Shown here in pieces: positions 1 through 5,756 of a stretch of DNA of 8,373 nt (positions within the stretch are counted from its first letter, which is position 1; each line of letters starts with the position of its first letter). A model generated the notes under the pieces. That model saw only the letters and a program-made list of their open reading frames with translations, made no database searches and was not told the DNA's origin. The stretch covers positions 1-8,373 of the forward strand of contig CAWUSW010000094.1 of NCBI GenBank assembly GCA_963925675.1, read 5' to 3'. The DNA comes from Eutrophocola sp963925675 (GTDB lineage Bacteria; Pseudomonadota; Gammaproteobacteria; Pseudomonadales; Pseudohongiellaceae). Both the position numbers and the translations under genes were made by a program.

Positions 1-894
1 GGCACCGTTACCAACACCAAAAAGCAGCAGGTTGGTTTCTGCATCATAGGTAATACCGTCCCAGGTAGACCCACCACCACCGAGTTCCCACCAGTTACCA
101 TTCCAGGTTTCAGCGGCCATTCGCATGGCTTCATTTTCAAAACCCAGCTCAGGGTTGCCCGGTACGGTGTGAAAACGCCAGACCACTTCGCCCGTCTCGG
201 CATCCAGTGCTGACACATAGCCACGGGTGCGGAATTCAGCACCCCCGTTACCAATGAATATCTTGCCGTTAGCGACACGCACGGCACCGGTTGATGTGTA
301 GTTCAGGCTGTCATCAACAGTTTGAGTTTCCCAAAGCACTGCGCCAGTGGCTGCATCAAGTGAGAACATACGACCATCATAGGCAGTGACAAATACTTTA
401 CCTTCATAGACAGCTGCACCACGGTTGTTAACACCACAGCAGCCTTTGCCTGCAACATTGCCGGGCACTTCCGGATCAAAACGCCAGAGGGTTTCACCGG
501 ATGAGGCATCTATAGCATTCACCTGGCCCCAGGACTCAGTCAGGTAAAGGACACCATCAACATATAAAGGCGTGGACTGTTGTCCCTGGTTAGCCTGGAT
601 ATCGTGATACCAGGCCAGCCCAAGCTGATCGGCATTGTCAGTATTAATCTGGTCCAGCGCGCTATAGCGTTGTTCATTGTAGGTACCACCATAGGTCAAC
701 CACTGTTCAGGTTCACTTCCGGCATTCGCCAGGCGTTCCTGATCAACATTGGCGAAGGCCGATGATAGTTGTGCACTGCCCGCCGCTGATAAAGATTGTG
801 CTACCGGGGCATTCGCTGCGGGCTCTTCACCACCGCCACATGCAGCAAGCATTGTGCTGATGACGGTAAGTGCCAGAATTTTTATTTTCGACAT
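1..894 (-). CDS. PQQ-dependent dehydrogenase (quinoprotein alcohol dehydrogenase type), lipoprotein, partial
   Basis: This is the N-terminal 298 codons of a quinoprotein dehydrogenase; the C-terminus lies beyond the left edge. The family oxidises alcohols or related substrates in the periplasm with pyrroloquinoline quinone and passes electrons to cytochrome c or ubiquinone. Visible features are a lipoprotein signal with lipobox LAAC (C19 the lipidated cysteine, followed by Gly, which predicts outer-membrane sorting), then a low-complexity linker to about residue 60, then eight-bladed propeller sequence. Tryptophan-docking-type repeats include NAIDASSGETLW, FSLDAATGAVLW and SALDAETGEVVW. The vicinal cysteine pair C152-C153 in KGCCGVNNRG matches the disulfide ring that covers PQQ in methanol/ethanol dehydrogenases. 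GNGGAEF and GGGGSTWDGITYD are also typical. The ATG at 892-894 has AGGA at 903-906, 8 nt upstream. The family is clear; the substrate is not. Confidence 0.93.
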   Translation of the reverse strand, partial: MSKIKILALTVISTMLAACGGGEEPAANAPVAQSLSAAGSAQLSSAFANVDQERLANAGSEPEQWLTYGGTYNEQRYSALDQINTDNADQLGLAWYHDIQANQGQQSTPLYVDGVLYLTESWGQVNAIDASSGETLWRFDPEVPGNVAGKGCCGVNNRGAAVYEGKVFVTAYDGRMFSLDAATGAVLWETQTVDDSLNYTSTGAVRVANGKIFIGNGGAEFRTRGYVSALDAETGEVVWRFHTVPGNPELGFENEAMRMAAETWNGNWWELGGGGSTWDGITYDAETNLLLFGVGNGA

Positions 895-901
895 AACAAT
901 T

Positions 902-907
902 TTCCTG
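902..907 (-). promoter_or_regulatory. Ribosome binding site of the PQQ dehydrogenase
   Basis: On the minus strand the bases read CAGGAAAATTGTT before the ATG. AGGA is spaced 8 nt from the start codon, which supports the start at 894 and therefore the lipoprotein signal. Confidence 0.6.
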
Positions 908-1070
908 TGATTGAAGCTCTTTAAAAATTGACGCTTTTTAAAATCTTATTTGTATATTCAAGCTTTGGATTGGAGATAAATTTTCAGGGTTAACTCGTTA
1001 TTATTTTTATTTTTATAGCTTGCTCAGGCCCTGACATGACCGTGGCAATCGATAAGTATCGCGCAGCTTG

Positions 1071-1087
1071 AAAAAGGATGCACCTTT
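1071..1087 (-). terminator. Weak hairpin with T-run downstream of the peptide transporter
   Basis: On the minus strand AAAGG-TGCAT-CCTTT forms a 5-bp stem with a 5-nt loop, and the T-run continues for two more bases. It lies about 75-90 nt past the transporter stop codon. The stem is short, so this is only a possible intrinsic terminator between the transporter and the dehydrogenase gene. If it is real, the two genes are separate transcription units. Confidence 0.3.
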
Positions 1088-1159
1088 AATTAGCCGTGCC
1101 TTACCGGTGAATTGCTGAGCAATAACTGATGATTTCCTGATCTCCTAAACCTTACCGAA

Positions 1160-2908
1160 TTACGCTGAATGCATCATACGTTTAATGACCGGTGAGATAA
1201 TCAGCATCACTATCGCAATTCCCATAGCGATATAACCTACCTGCAAATAGACCTCGGCATAAGTCGCTTTGGCCGCCGCAGTGTCAGAAAGCTGCCCGCC
1301 AATGGTTTCTGCTCCAGTTGTTGAGGCAATCACACCTGCCAGATAGTTGGAAAGCCCGCTGTAAAGAAACCAGGCCCCCATGGTCATGCCCACAGCTTGT
1401 GGTGGTGCCAGTTTGGTGACCGCGGATAAACCCACTGGCGACACCATCAGCTCACCCATAGTATGAACCCAGTAAATCAGAAAGATAAAGTACACCGCCG
1501 TCATACCGTCATCCCCGGACGCTCGCATGCCGGCAACCAGAGATAGAAAACCGAGACCGGCCAGAAAAACGCCCATGGCAAACTTCACCGGAGTAGAAGG
1601 ATTCAGGTTTCTTTTTGCCAGGGTTATCCACAACCAGGCCAGTATAGGTGCAAACAAGACGATAAACATGGCGTTAAGAGACTGGAATACCGGTGCTGGC
1701 ACTGACCAGCCAAACATGGTGCGATCAACCAACCTGTCGGTGAACAGGTTCAGTGAAGAACCCGCCTGCTCAAATAAAGCCCAGAACGGGATCTGGGCCA
1801 GGATAAAATAGATACCCGCGAACATCCTGTCGCGCTCTACTCCCTCGCAACGAACAAAGGCATAAGTAATCAGTAGCACAAAGATGATAATGCCAAGCAA
1901 ACCGACATAGCTCTCATCGACAAGATGCGCATTCATCACCAGTAGCAATGAAATGATAATTATCCCCAGACCAGTGAGATAGCACATATGCTCTACATTG
2001 ATAGGACCCAACACCTTTTCCTTCAACTTTTCCATGCTGGGAGGTTCAGCCTTGCCTTCAAGCCAGTCCTGATAGATCAAAAAGATAACCAGACCGAACA
2101 ACATGCCTATTCCCGCCAAGCCGAAGCCGTATTTCCAGCCATAGGCAATGCCCAGATAACCGCACAGAATTGAAGACAGAAATGCCCCCAGATTAATTCC
2201 CATATAAAAAATCGTAAAACCGGAATCTCGCCGGGCATCGCCGAAACCATACAGAGAGCCTACGATGGTCGATATATTGGCTTTAAGAAATCCCACACCA
2301 GCGATAATAAGCGCCAGGGACAAGTACAGAATATTCAGATAAAAGGTATCGGTTTCAATATGAAGGGAATAACTGTCAGTGGGGATGGATCCCGGCAAAC
2401 CCACCACAACAGGATTGGCAATCAACAAATTAGTCGCACCCTCGCTAAAACTGATCAGGGATTCTCCCAGGTCAGAAATAATAATCTGGTCTGCATCGCC
2501 TCCCCTGCCGTTTAGAGTGAGCTGATATTCTTCCCCTTCATAAGTCATTATCTGGCGCGAGCCGTTGCCTTCAAAGGCCATCCCAAAATGCCCCAGCACC
2601 AACAAAATGGCACCGAAAGTAACTGCCTTTCTGGATCCCAGATACCTGTCTGCCAAAGTGCCGCCGATGATGGTCATGACGTAGACCAGGGCAGTATAGG
2701 CACCGTACATAATGGTGGAACGTTCATCGGAAAACAGGAAATGCTGAGTCAAATAAAGAATCAGCAAGCCTCGCATCCCGTAATAGGAAAAGCGTTCCCA
2801 CATTTCGGTAAAAAATAAAATGATCAGGCCGCGAGGATGGCCCAGAAAAGAATTGTCAGATCCTGATTTTGAAGTGCTCTGATCCGGAGTAATTGAACTA
2901 TCTGTCAT
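1160..2908 (-). CDS. POT/PTR2-family proton-dependent di/tripeptide transporter with extra periplasmic loop
   Basis: This 582-residue protein belongs to the proton-coupled oligopeptide transporter branch of the major facilitator superfamily, which imports di- and tripeptides across the inner membrane. Family hallmarks are the TM1 motif E35-x-x-E-R-F-x-Y-Y-G44; the TM2-TM3 loop motif DRYLGSRK (87-94); the TM4 motif FLKANIS with K209; DSGFTIFYMGINLGA in the next segment; and the TM7 motif FWALFEQAGSSL with W376 and E380. Typical bacterial members have about 490-520 residues. Here roughly residues 112-190 form a polar, beta-like insertion between TM3 and TM4, which by family topology faces the periplasm. 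The ATG has no convincing Shine-Dalgarno sequence (CTCCCAGACCTAGCC precedes it), but no better start exists before TM1. Substrate specificity is inferred from family only. Confidence 0.95.
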   Translation of the reverse strand: MTDSSITPDQSTSKSGSDNSFLGHPRGLIILFFTEMWERFSYYGMRGLLILYLTQHFLFSDERSTIMYGAYTALVYVMTIIGGTLADRYLGSRKAVTFGAILLVLGHFGMAFEGNGSRQIMTYEGEEYQLTLNGRGGDADQIIISDLGESLISFSEGATNLLIANPVVVGLPGSIPTDSYSLHIETDTFYLNILYLSLALIIAGVGFLKANISTIVGSLYGFGDARRDSGFTIFYMGINLGAFLSSILCGYLGIAYGWKYGFGLAGIGMLFGLVIFLIYQDWLEGKAEPPSMEKLKEKVLGPINVEHMCYLTGLGIIIISLLLVMNAHLVDESYVGLLGIIIFVLLITYAFVRCEGVERDRMFAGIYFILAQIPFWALFEQAGSSLNLFTDRLVDRTMFGWSVPAPVFQSLNAMFIVLFAPILAWLWITLAKRNLNPSTPVKFAMGVFLAGLGFLSLVAGMRASGDDGMTAVYFIFLIYWVHTMGELMVSPVGLSAVTKLAPPQAVGMTMGAWFLYSGLSNYLAGVIASTTGAETIGGQLSDTAAAKATYAEVYLQVGYIAMGIAIVMLIISPVIKRMMHSA

Positions 2909-2983
2909 GGCTAGGTCTGGGAGTAGAAAATCAGCTTAGGAAGGTAGTCGTAATCTGCCGGATTTTCAAGGGCATGAAACCCC

Positions 2984-3030
2984 AAAAAAATAACGAACCC
3001 GGAAACCCATTGTTGTTTAGGCTTCCGGGT
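2984..3030 (-). terminator. Terminator-like hairpin in the transporter leader (possible attenuator)
   Basis: Read on the minus strand, ACCCGGAAGCC (3030-3020) pairs with GGTTTCCGGGT (3007-2997), giving an uninterrupted 11-bp stem with one G-U pair and a 12-nt loop. It is followed by TCGTTA and seven T residues (2990-2984). In plus-strand RNA the same position is an A-C mismatch and no U-run follows, so the minus orientation fits better. It lies between the candidate transporter promoter and the start codon, about 75 nt upstream of the ATG. It could be an attenuator, or a terminator if the true promoter lies closer to the gene. Confidence 0.5.
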
Positions 3031-3123
3031 GCGTTGTCTAGATATGCTGTAGTCAAATCAGACATACAACAGCTCAGTATTTGTTTTATTTTTTCCTAAA
3101 CCTTGTCAATAAGACCGGTTAAA

Positions 3124-3139
3124 AAGAATAAAGATTCTT
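3124..3139. promoter_or_regulatory. Candidate TetR operator, copy 1
   Basis: AAGAAT-AAAG-ATTCTT is a perfect 6+6 inverted repeat with a 4-nt spacer. It starts 1 nt downstream of the minus-strand TATAAT at 3141-3146, so it would cover the transcription start of the transporter, a normal place for a repressor. The same half-sites and spacing recur at 3383-3398. Assignment to the adjacent TetR protein is inference. Confidence 0.45.
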
Positions 3140-3140
3140 A

Positions 3141-3146
3141 ATTATA
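3141..3146 (-). promoter_or_regulatory. Candidate -10 box for the peptide transporter
   Basis: The minus strand reads TATAAT, a perfect consensus -10, about 233 nt upstream of the transporter ATG. No good -35 is visible at 16-18 nt (GAATCA or TGAATC), so an activator or chance occurrence in AT-rich DNA is possible. The directly adjacent dyad supports a regulated promoter. Confidence 0.35.
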
Positions 3147-3326
3147 ATTCAAGCAGTATATTCTGATTCACCAGGATTGGTAATGCTATGGACGTTCTGC
3201 GACCAAAGACCTTGAGGGTGCATAACTAACAATCAGCAACAATCCCCAATTGCCGGAATTCAATAAATTAGCCAATTACAGACTAAAATACACACTATTC
3301 GACAACAAGTGTCTTTTTCGCTTTAA

Positions 3327-3357
3327 TTGCCCCGCTTTAGGAAAAATTGCCTATAAC
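3327..3357 (+). promoter_or_regulatory. Candidate tetR promoter
   Basis: TTGCCC (3327-3332) and TATAAC (3352-3357, five of six consensus bases) are separated by 19 nt, slightly longer than ideal. The expected start near 3364 places the second dyad (3383-3398) in the 5' untranslated region, compatible with autoregulation by roadblock or overlap. An imperfect palindrome, TAGG-N8-CCTA, overlaps the -10 region. Confidence 0.3.
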
Positions 3358-3382
3358 CACTTTGGATCAGATTTTAAATAAT

Positions 3383-3398
3383 AAGAATTTGAATTCTA
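3383..3398. promoter_or_regulatory. Candidate TetR operator, copy 2
   Basis: AAGAAT-TTGA-ATTCTA matches copy 1 at 11 of the 12 half-site positions, with the same 4-nt spacer. It ends 4 nt before the AAGGA ribosome binding site of tetR. The two copies are 259 bp apart, start to start, which would allow looping or independent control of the divergent genes. Confidence 0.45.
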
Positions 3399-3402
3399 TT
3401 TT

Positions 3403-3416
3403 AAGGATGTGTTTTG
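3403..3416 (+). promoter_or_regulatory. Ribosome binding site and TTG start of tetR
   Basis: AAGGA (3403-3407) is followed after 6 nt by TTG (3414-3416). The ATG at 3407 and GTG at 3409 are out of frame, and no in-frame ATG occurs before the DNA-binding domain. The TTG is therefore the best start and suggests low expression. Confidence 0.6.
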
Positions 3417-4052
3417 AAAAAACCAGTCACACCAACCCATGGCCGCAAGATTAAACAACAACGGGGACATCGTACTTATGATGCCCTGATTGCAACCGGT
3501 TTCAAACTTCTTGAAAAACAGGATCTGGAAAAAATTTCTGTCGCGGAACTGGCCAGGGTTGCCGGTTACTCTGTAGGCGCTTTTTATGCCAGATTTCACA
3601 GCAAAGACGAGTATTTTTCAGCACTGGTGGATCAGCACCTGACTAACCGGACCGAAACACTTAACGCTTTGTATTCTGAAGTTCCTGCCAATACTCTAGT
3701 GAAAGACCTGATTGAAAACATGATCAAGTATTATTGGGAACATCGCCAATTCTGGCGCGCTGTGCTGGTAAAAAGTATCAGAGATACTAACTTCTGGGAT
3801 CCGTTTCATGAACACTTCCTGTCATCATGCAAGCGCTTGATTGAGAGACTTTATCAGGAAATTAGTCGTCCCCTGACGCAAAAAGAAGAAGCCGATATTT
3901 ATTTCGCTTTTCAGGTAGTACTTGGCACAATCAATAACACGATTATCAATCAGTCCGGTCCAATTATAATTGGCCAGAAACTGTTTATTGAAGAGCTGAC
4001 CAGAACATTCAGTCTGGTGTCTGATTTTGATAATATTTTGAAAAAGGCGTGA
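3414..4052 (+). CDS. TetR/AcrR-family transcriptional regulator
   Basis: This 212-residue protein has a standard TetR layout: a basic N-terminal tail (KIKQQRGHR, about 12-20), a TetR_N helix-turn-helix domain at about 20-68, and a ligand-binding/dimerisation region at about 75-212 that is not diagnostic for a ligand. The HTH core ISVAELARVAGYSVGAFYARF (41-61) and the following HSKDEYF match the family signature well. Such proteins usually repress their own gene and neighbours and release DNA on binding a small molecule. Paired dyads in the upstream region are candidate operators. The sulfatase start lies 60 bp downstream on the same strand with no terminator between, so co-transcription is likely. 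Whether it is a repressor or activator and what it senses cannot be read from sequence. Confidence 0.93.
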   Translation: MKKPVTPTHGRKIKQQRGHRTYDALIATGFKLLEKQDLEKISVAELARVAGYSVGAFYARFHSKDEYFSALVDQHLTNRTETLNALYSEVPANTLVKDLIENMIKYYWEHRQFWRAVLVKSIRDTNFWDPFHEHFLSSCKRLIERLYQEISRPLTQKEEADIYFAFQVVLGTINNTIINQSGPIIIGQKLFIEELTRTFSLVSDFDNILKKA

Positions 4053-4066
4053 ACATCCCATACAAA
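4038..4066 (+). promoter_or_regulatory. Candidate internal promoter for the sulfatase
   Basis: TTGAAA (five of six -35 bases) at the end of tetR and TACAAA (four of six -10 bases) are separated by exactly 17 nt. This could give the sulfatase/FGE pair its own transcription in addition to read-through from tetR. Confidence 0.3.
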
Positions 4067-4099
4067 GTAGTTAAAAGTAATAATTTAAATCTGATTTTT

Positions 4100-4103
4100 G
4101 AGG
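4100..4103 (+). promoter_or_regulatory. Sulfatase ribosome binding site that decides the start
   Basis: GAGG at 4100-4103 lies 9 nt before the ATG at 4113. An upstream in-frame TTG at 4098 overlaps this motif and has no Shine-Dalgarno sequence of its own, so the ATG is preferred. Starting there also gives a clean signal peptide, MPGKLRN followed by a hydrophobic stretch. Confidence 0.6.
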
Positions 4104-4112
4104 CAAATATAT

Positions 4113-5756
4113 ATGCCAGGTAAATTGCGAAACAGTTTATTTATACTCACTTTCTTTTTGCTGCTGCAAGCTTGCAACAGCGAGACCGCTCAGGAGCAAG
4201 AACCCGGACAAGGACAACCAAATATCCTTTTGATCATGGCAGATGATCTGGGATATTCAGATTTAGGCATCTATGGTAGCGAAATTCCTACTCCCAATTT
4301 AGATGCTTTGGCAAAAAATGGAATGCTGCTGACCGAGTTTTATGCCAATGCTACCTGCTCCCCCACCCGCTCAATGCTGATGTCAGGAATGGACAATCAT
4401 CTGGCAGGGCTTGGCGGCATGAGACAACCCCCGGGTGAAGCCTATGAAAATCAGCCTGGCTATTTTGCCTATTTAAATTTTCGTGTGGCAAGCCTTGCAG
4501 ACCTTATGACTGATGCTGGCTATAACACTTACATGACAGGCAAATGGCATTTGGGCCGAGATGTTTATAATGGCCCCCGAGCCAGAGGTTTCAAGCGTTC
4601 ATTTATATCTCTTGATGGGGCTGCTCATCTGGGCCCCTGGTCCTGGACCGGACCTGTCAACGCTGACTACCGAGACGGCGATGAACTGGTCAATGTGGGC
4701 GAAGATTTTTATTCCACGCGCTTTTATAGCAATCGCATGATCGACTACATTGAAGCTGACCGCGACGATGGCAAACCATTTTTTGCATGGCTCGCCTATA
4801 CCGCCCCTCATTTCCCCATTCAGGCCCCCAAAGAATCCATTGCCCGATTTGATGGCTGGTACGATGATGGCTATGAAGCCCTTTATTTGAGCAGGTTTGA
4901 ACGCCAGAAAGAACTCGGACTGATTGATGAAAACATGGAGCCTGATGAGCTTAAGATTTTTGCCACACGCTGGGATGAGCTCAGTGAAGAAGAAAAACAA
5001 TTCTCTGCACAACGGATGCAGGTCTATGCCGGCATGGTCAGTGATCTGGATATTTATGTAGGGGAAGTCATCGACTATCTGAAAGAGATTGGTGAATTTG
5101 ATAACACTTTCATCATGTTCATGTCGGATAACGGCGCAGAACCCGGACGCAGAGATCTCGCTGAAACCTATCAGCAGCATGTGGGGACAGCTTACGACCA
5201 CAGCCTGGACAATATTGGCGCGGGTAACTCCTGGATCATGGTTGGCCCCGAATGGGCGACCGTCAGCTCATCACCTTCCCGAGATCACAAGTTCACCAGT
5301 TTTGAAGGCGGTTATCATGTTCCTGCTTTTGCGCATTATCCCGGACTGATAGATGGCGGAACGCGCAGTGATGGTCTGGGCACAGTGATGGATTTAATGC
5401 CCACCTTCCTTGCTCTTGCAGGCACGCAGCATCCTGGCACTCTGTATCGTGACCAGGAAATATTACCCATTACCAGCAAATCACTGCTTCCTATTCTTGA
5501 GAGTGAGGCCAGTAATGTGCATGATGAAAGTGAAGTGTTTGGCTGGGAAATCCATGGTTATGATGTCAGAGCCATAAGACAGGGAGACTGGAAAGTTGTC
5601 TGGGATCAGGATTATGAAGGCCCAATGCTTTTTGATCTGTCCGATAATAATCTCGAACGCAGTGACCTTGCTAATGAATTGCCACAAAAGCTCGAAGAAA
5701 TGGTCAAACTCTGGGACCAGTATGTAGAAGATAATGACGTCATTTACCAGCAGTAA
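4113..5756 (+). CDS. Arylsulfatase, type I formylglycine-dependent (PAS/AtsA-like), lipoprotein
   Basis: This 547-residue type I sulfatase would hydrolyse sulfate esters to an alcohol and sulfate. A lipoprotein signal ends in LQAC (C21; +2 Asn, so outer-membrane sorting is likely). The catalytic motif C82-S-P-T-R86 is a Cys-type formylglycine site. Metal and substrate residues are all present: D44-D45 (ADDLG), K144 and H146 (GKWHLG), H233 (TAPHFP), D339-N340 (SDNGAEP) and K393. From memory, the first six of these align with Pseudomonas aeruginosa AtsA (PAS: D13, D14, C51, R55, K113, H115) at a constant offset of 31. The C-terminal RQGDWK and FDLSDN segments are also PAS-like. Unlike cytoplasmic PAS, this protein carries an export signal. 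The next gene, overlapping by 23 nt, encodes the activating enzyme type for Cys sulfatases. The natural substrate is unknown. Confidence 0.94.
   Translation: MPGKLRNSLFILTFFLLLQACNSETAQEQEPGQGQPNILLIMADDLGYSDLGIYGSEIPTPNLDALAKNGMLLTEFYANATCSPTRSMLMSGMDNHLAGLGGMRQPPGEAYENQPGYFAYLNFRVASLADLMTDAGYNTYMTGKWHLGRDVYNGPRARGFKRSFISLDGAAHLGPWSWTGPVNADYRDGDELVNVGEDFYSTRFYSNRMIDYIEADRDDGKPFFAWLAYTAPHFPIQAPKESIARFDGWYDDGYEALYLSRFERQKELGLIDENMEPDELKIFATRWDELSEEEKQFSAQRMQVYAGMVSDLDIYVGEVIDYLKEIGEFDNTFIMFMSDNGAEPGRRDLAETYQQHVGTAYDHSLDNIGAGNSWIMVGPEWATVSSSPSRDHKFTSFEGGYHVPAFAHYPGLIDGGTRSDGLGTVMDLMPTFLALAGTQHPGTLYRDQEILPITSKSLLPILESEASNVHDESEVFGWEIHGYDVRAIRQGDWKVVWDQDYEGPMLFDLSDNNLERSDLANELPQKLEEMVKLWDQYVEDNDVIYQQ

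Larger units (their letters stand above)
2909..3413. promoter_or_regulatory. Divergent regulatory region between transporter and tetR
   Basis: This 505-bp AT-rich gap separates the leftward transporter gene from the rightward tetR gene. I see no credible gene in it. It contains a minus-strand -10 candidate (3141-3146), two copies of one dyad (3124-3139 and 3383-3398), a hairpin with T-run in minus-strand orientation (2984-3030) and a plus-strand promoter candidate (3327-3357). Divergent placement next to a TetR gene is the usual layout for self-regulated, neighbour-regulating repressors. Confidence 0.65.

Noticed and set aside
875..888. AGAAT-N4-ATTTT, a degenerate third match to the tetR-region dyad at the start of the dehydrogenase gene
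   Set aside because: It lies within codons for the Lys/Ile-rich signal peptide, lacks the dyad symmetry at one position and is easily explained by A/T-rich codons.
1111..1123. ATTGC-TGA-GCAAT hairpin after the transporter stop as a terminator
   Set aside because: It has only 5 bp with a 3-nt loop and no T-run on the minus strand.
2893..3099. 68-codon plus-strand open frame in the divergent intergenic region
   Set aside because: It begins inside the transporter gene, runs through the hairpin with T-run, has no ribosome binding site, and its translation has no recognisable features.
4098..4112. Upstream TTG start for the sulfatase
   Set aside because: The TTG overlaps the GAGG motif that best serves the ATG at 4113 and has no Shine-Dalgarno of its own; five extra residues add nothing to the signal peptide.
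4599..5201. 200-codon open frame on the minus strand inside the sulfatase gene
   Set aside because: It lies entirely antisense to a well-supported sulfatase with all catalytic residues, and its translation shows no recognisable domain.
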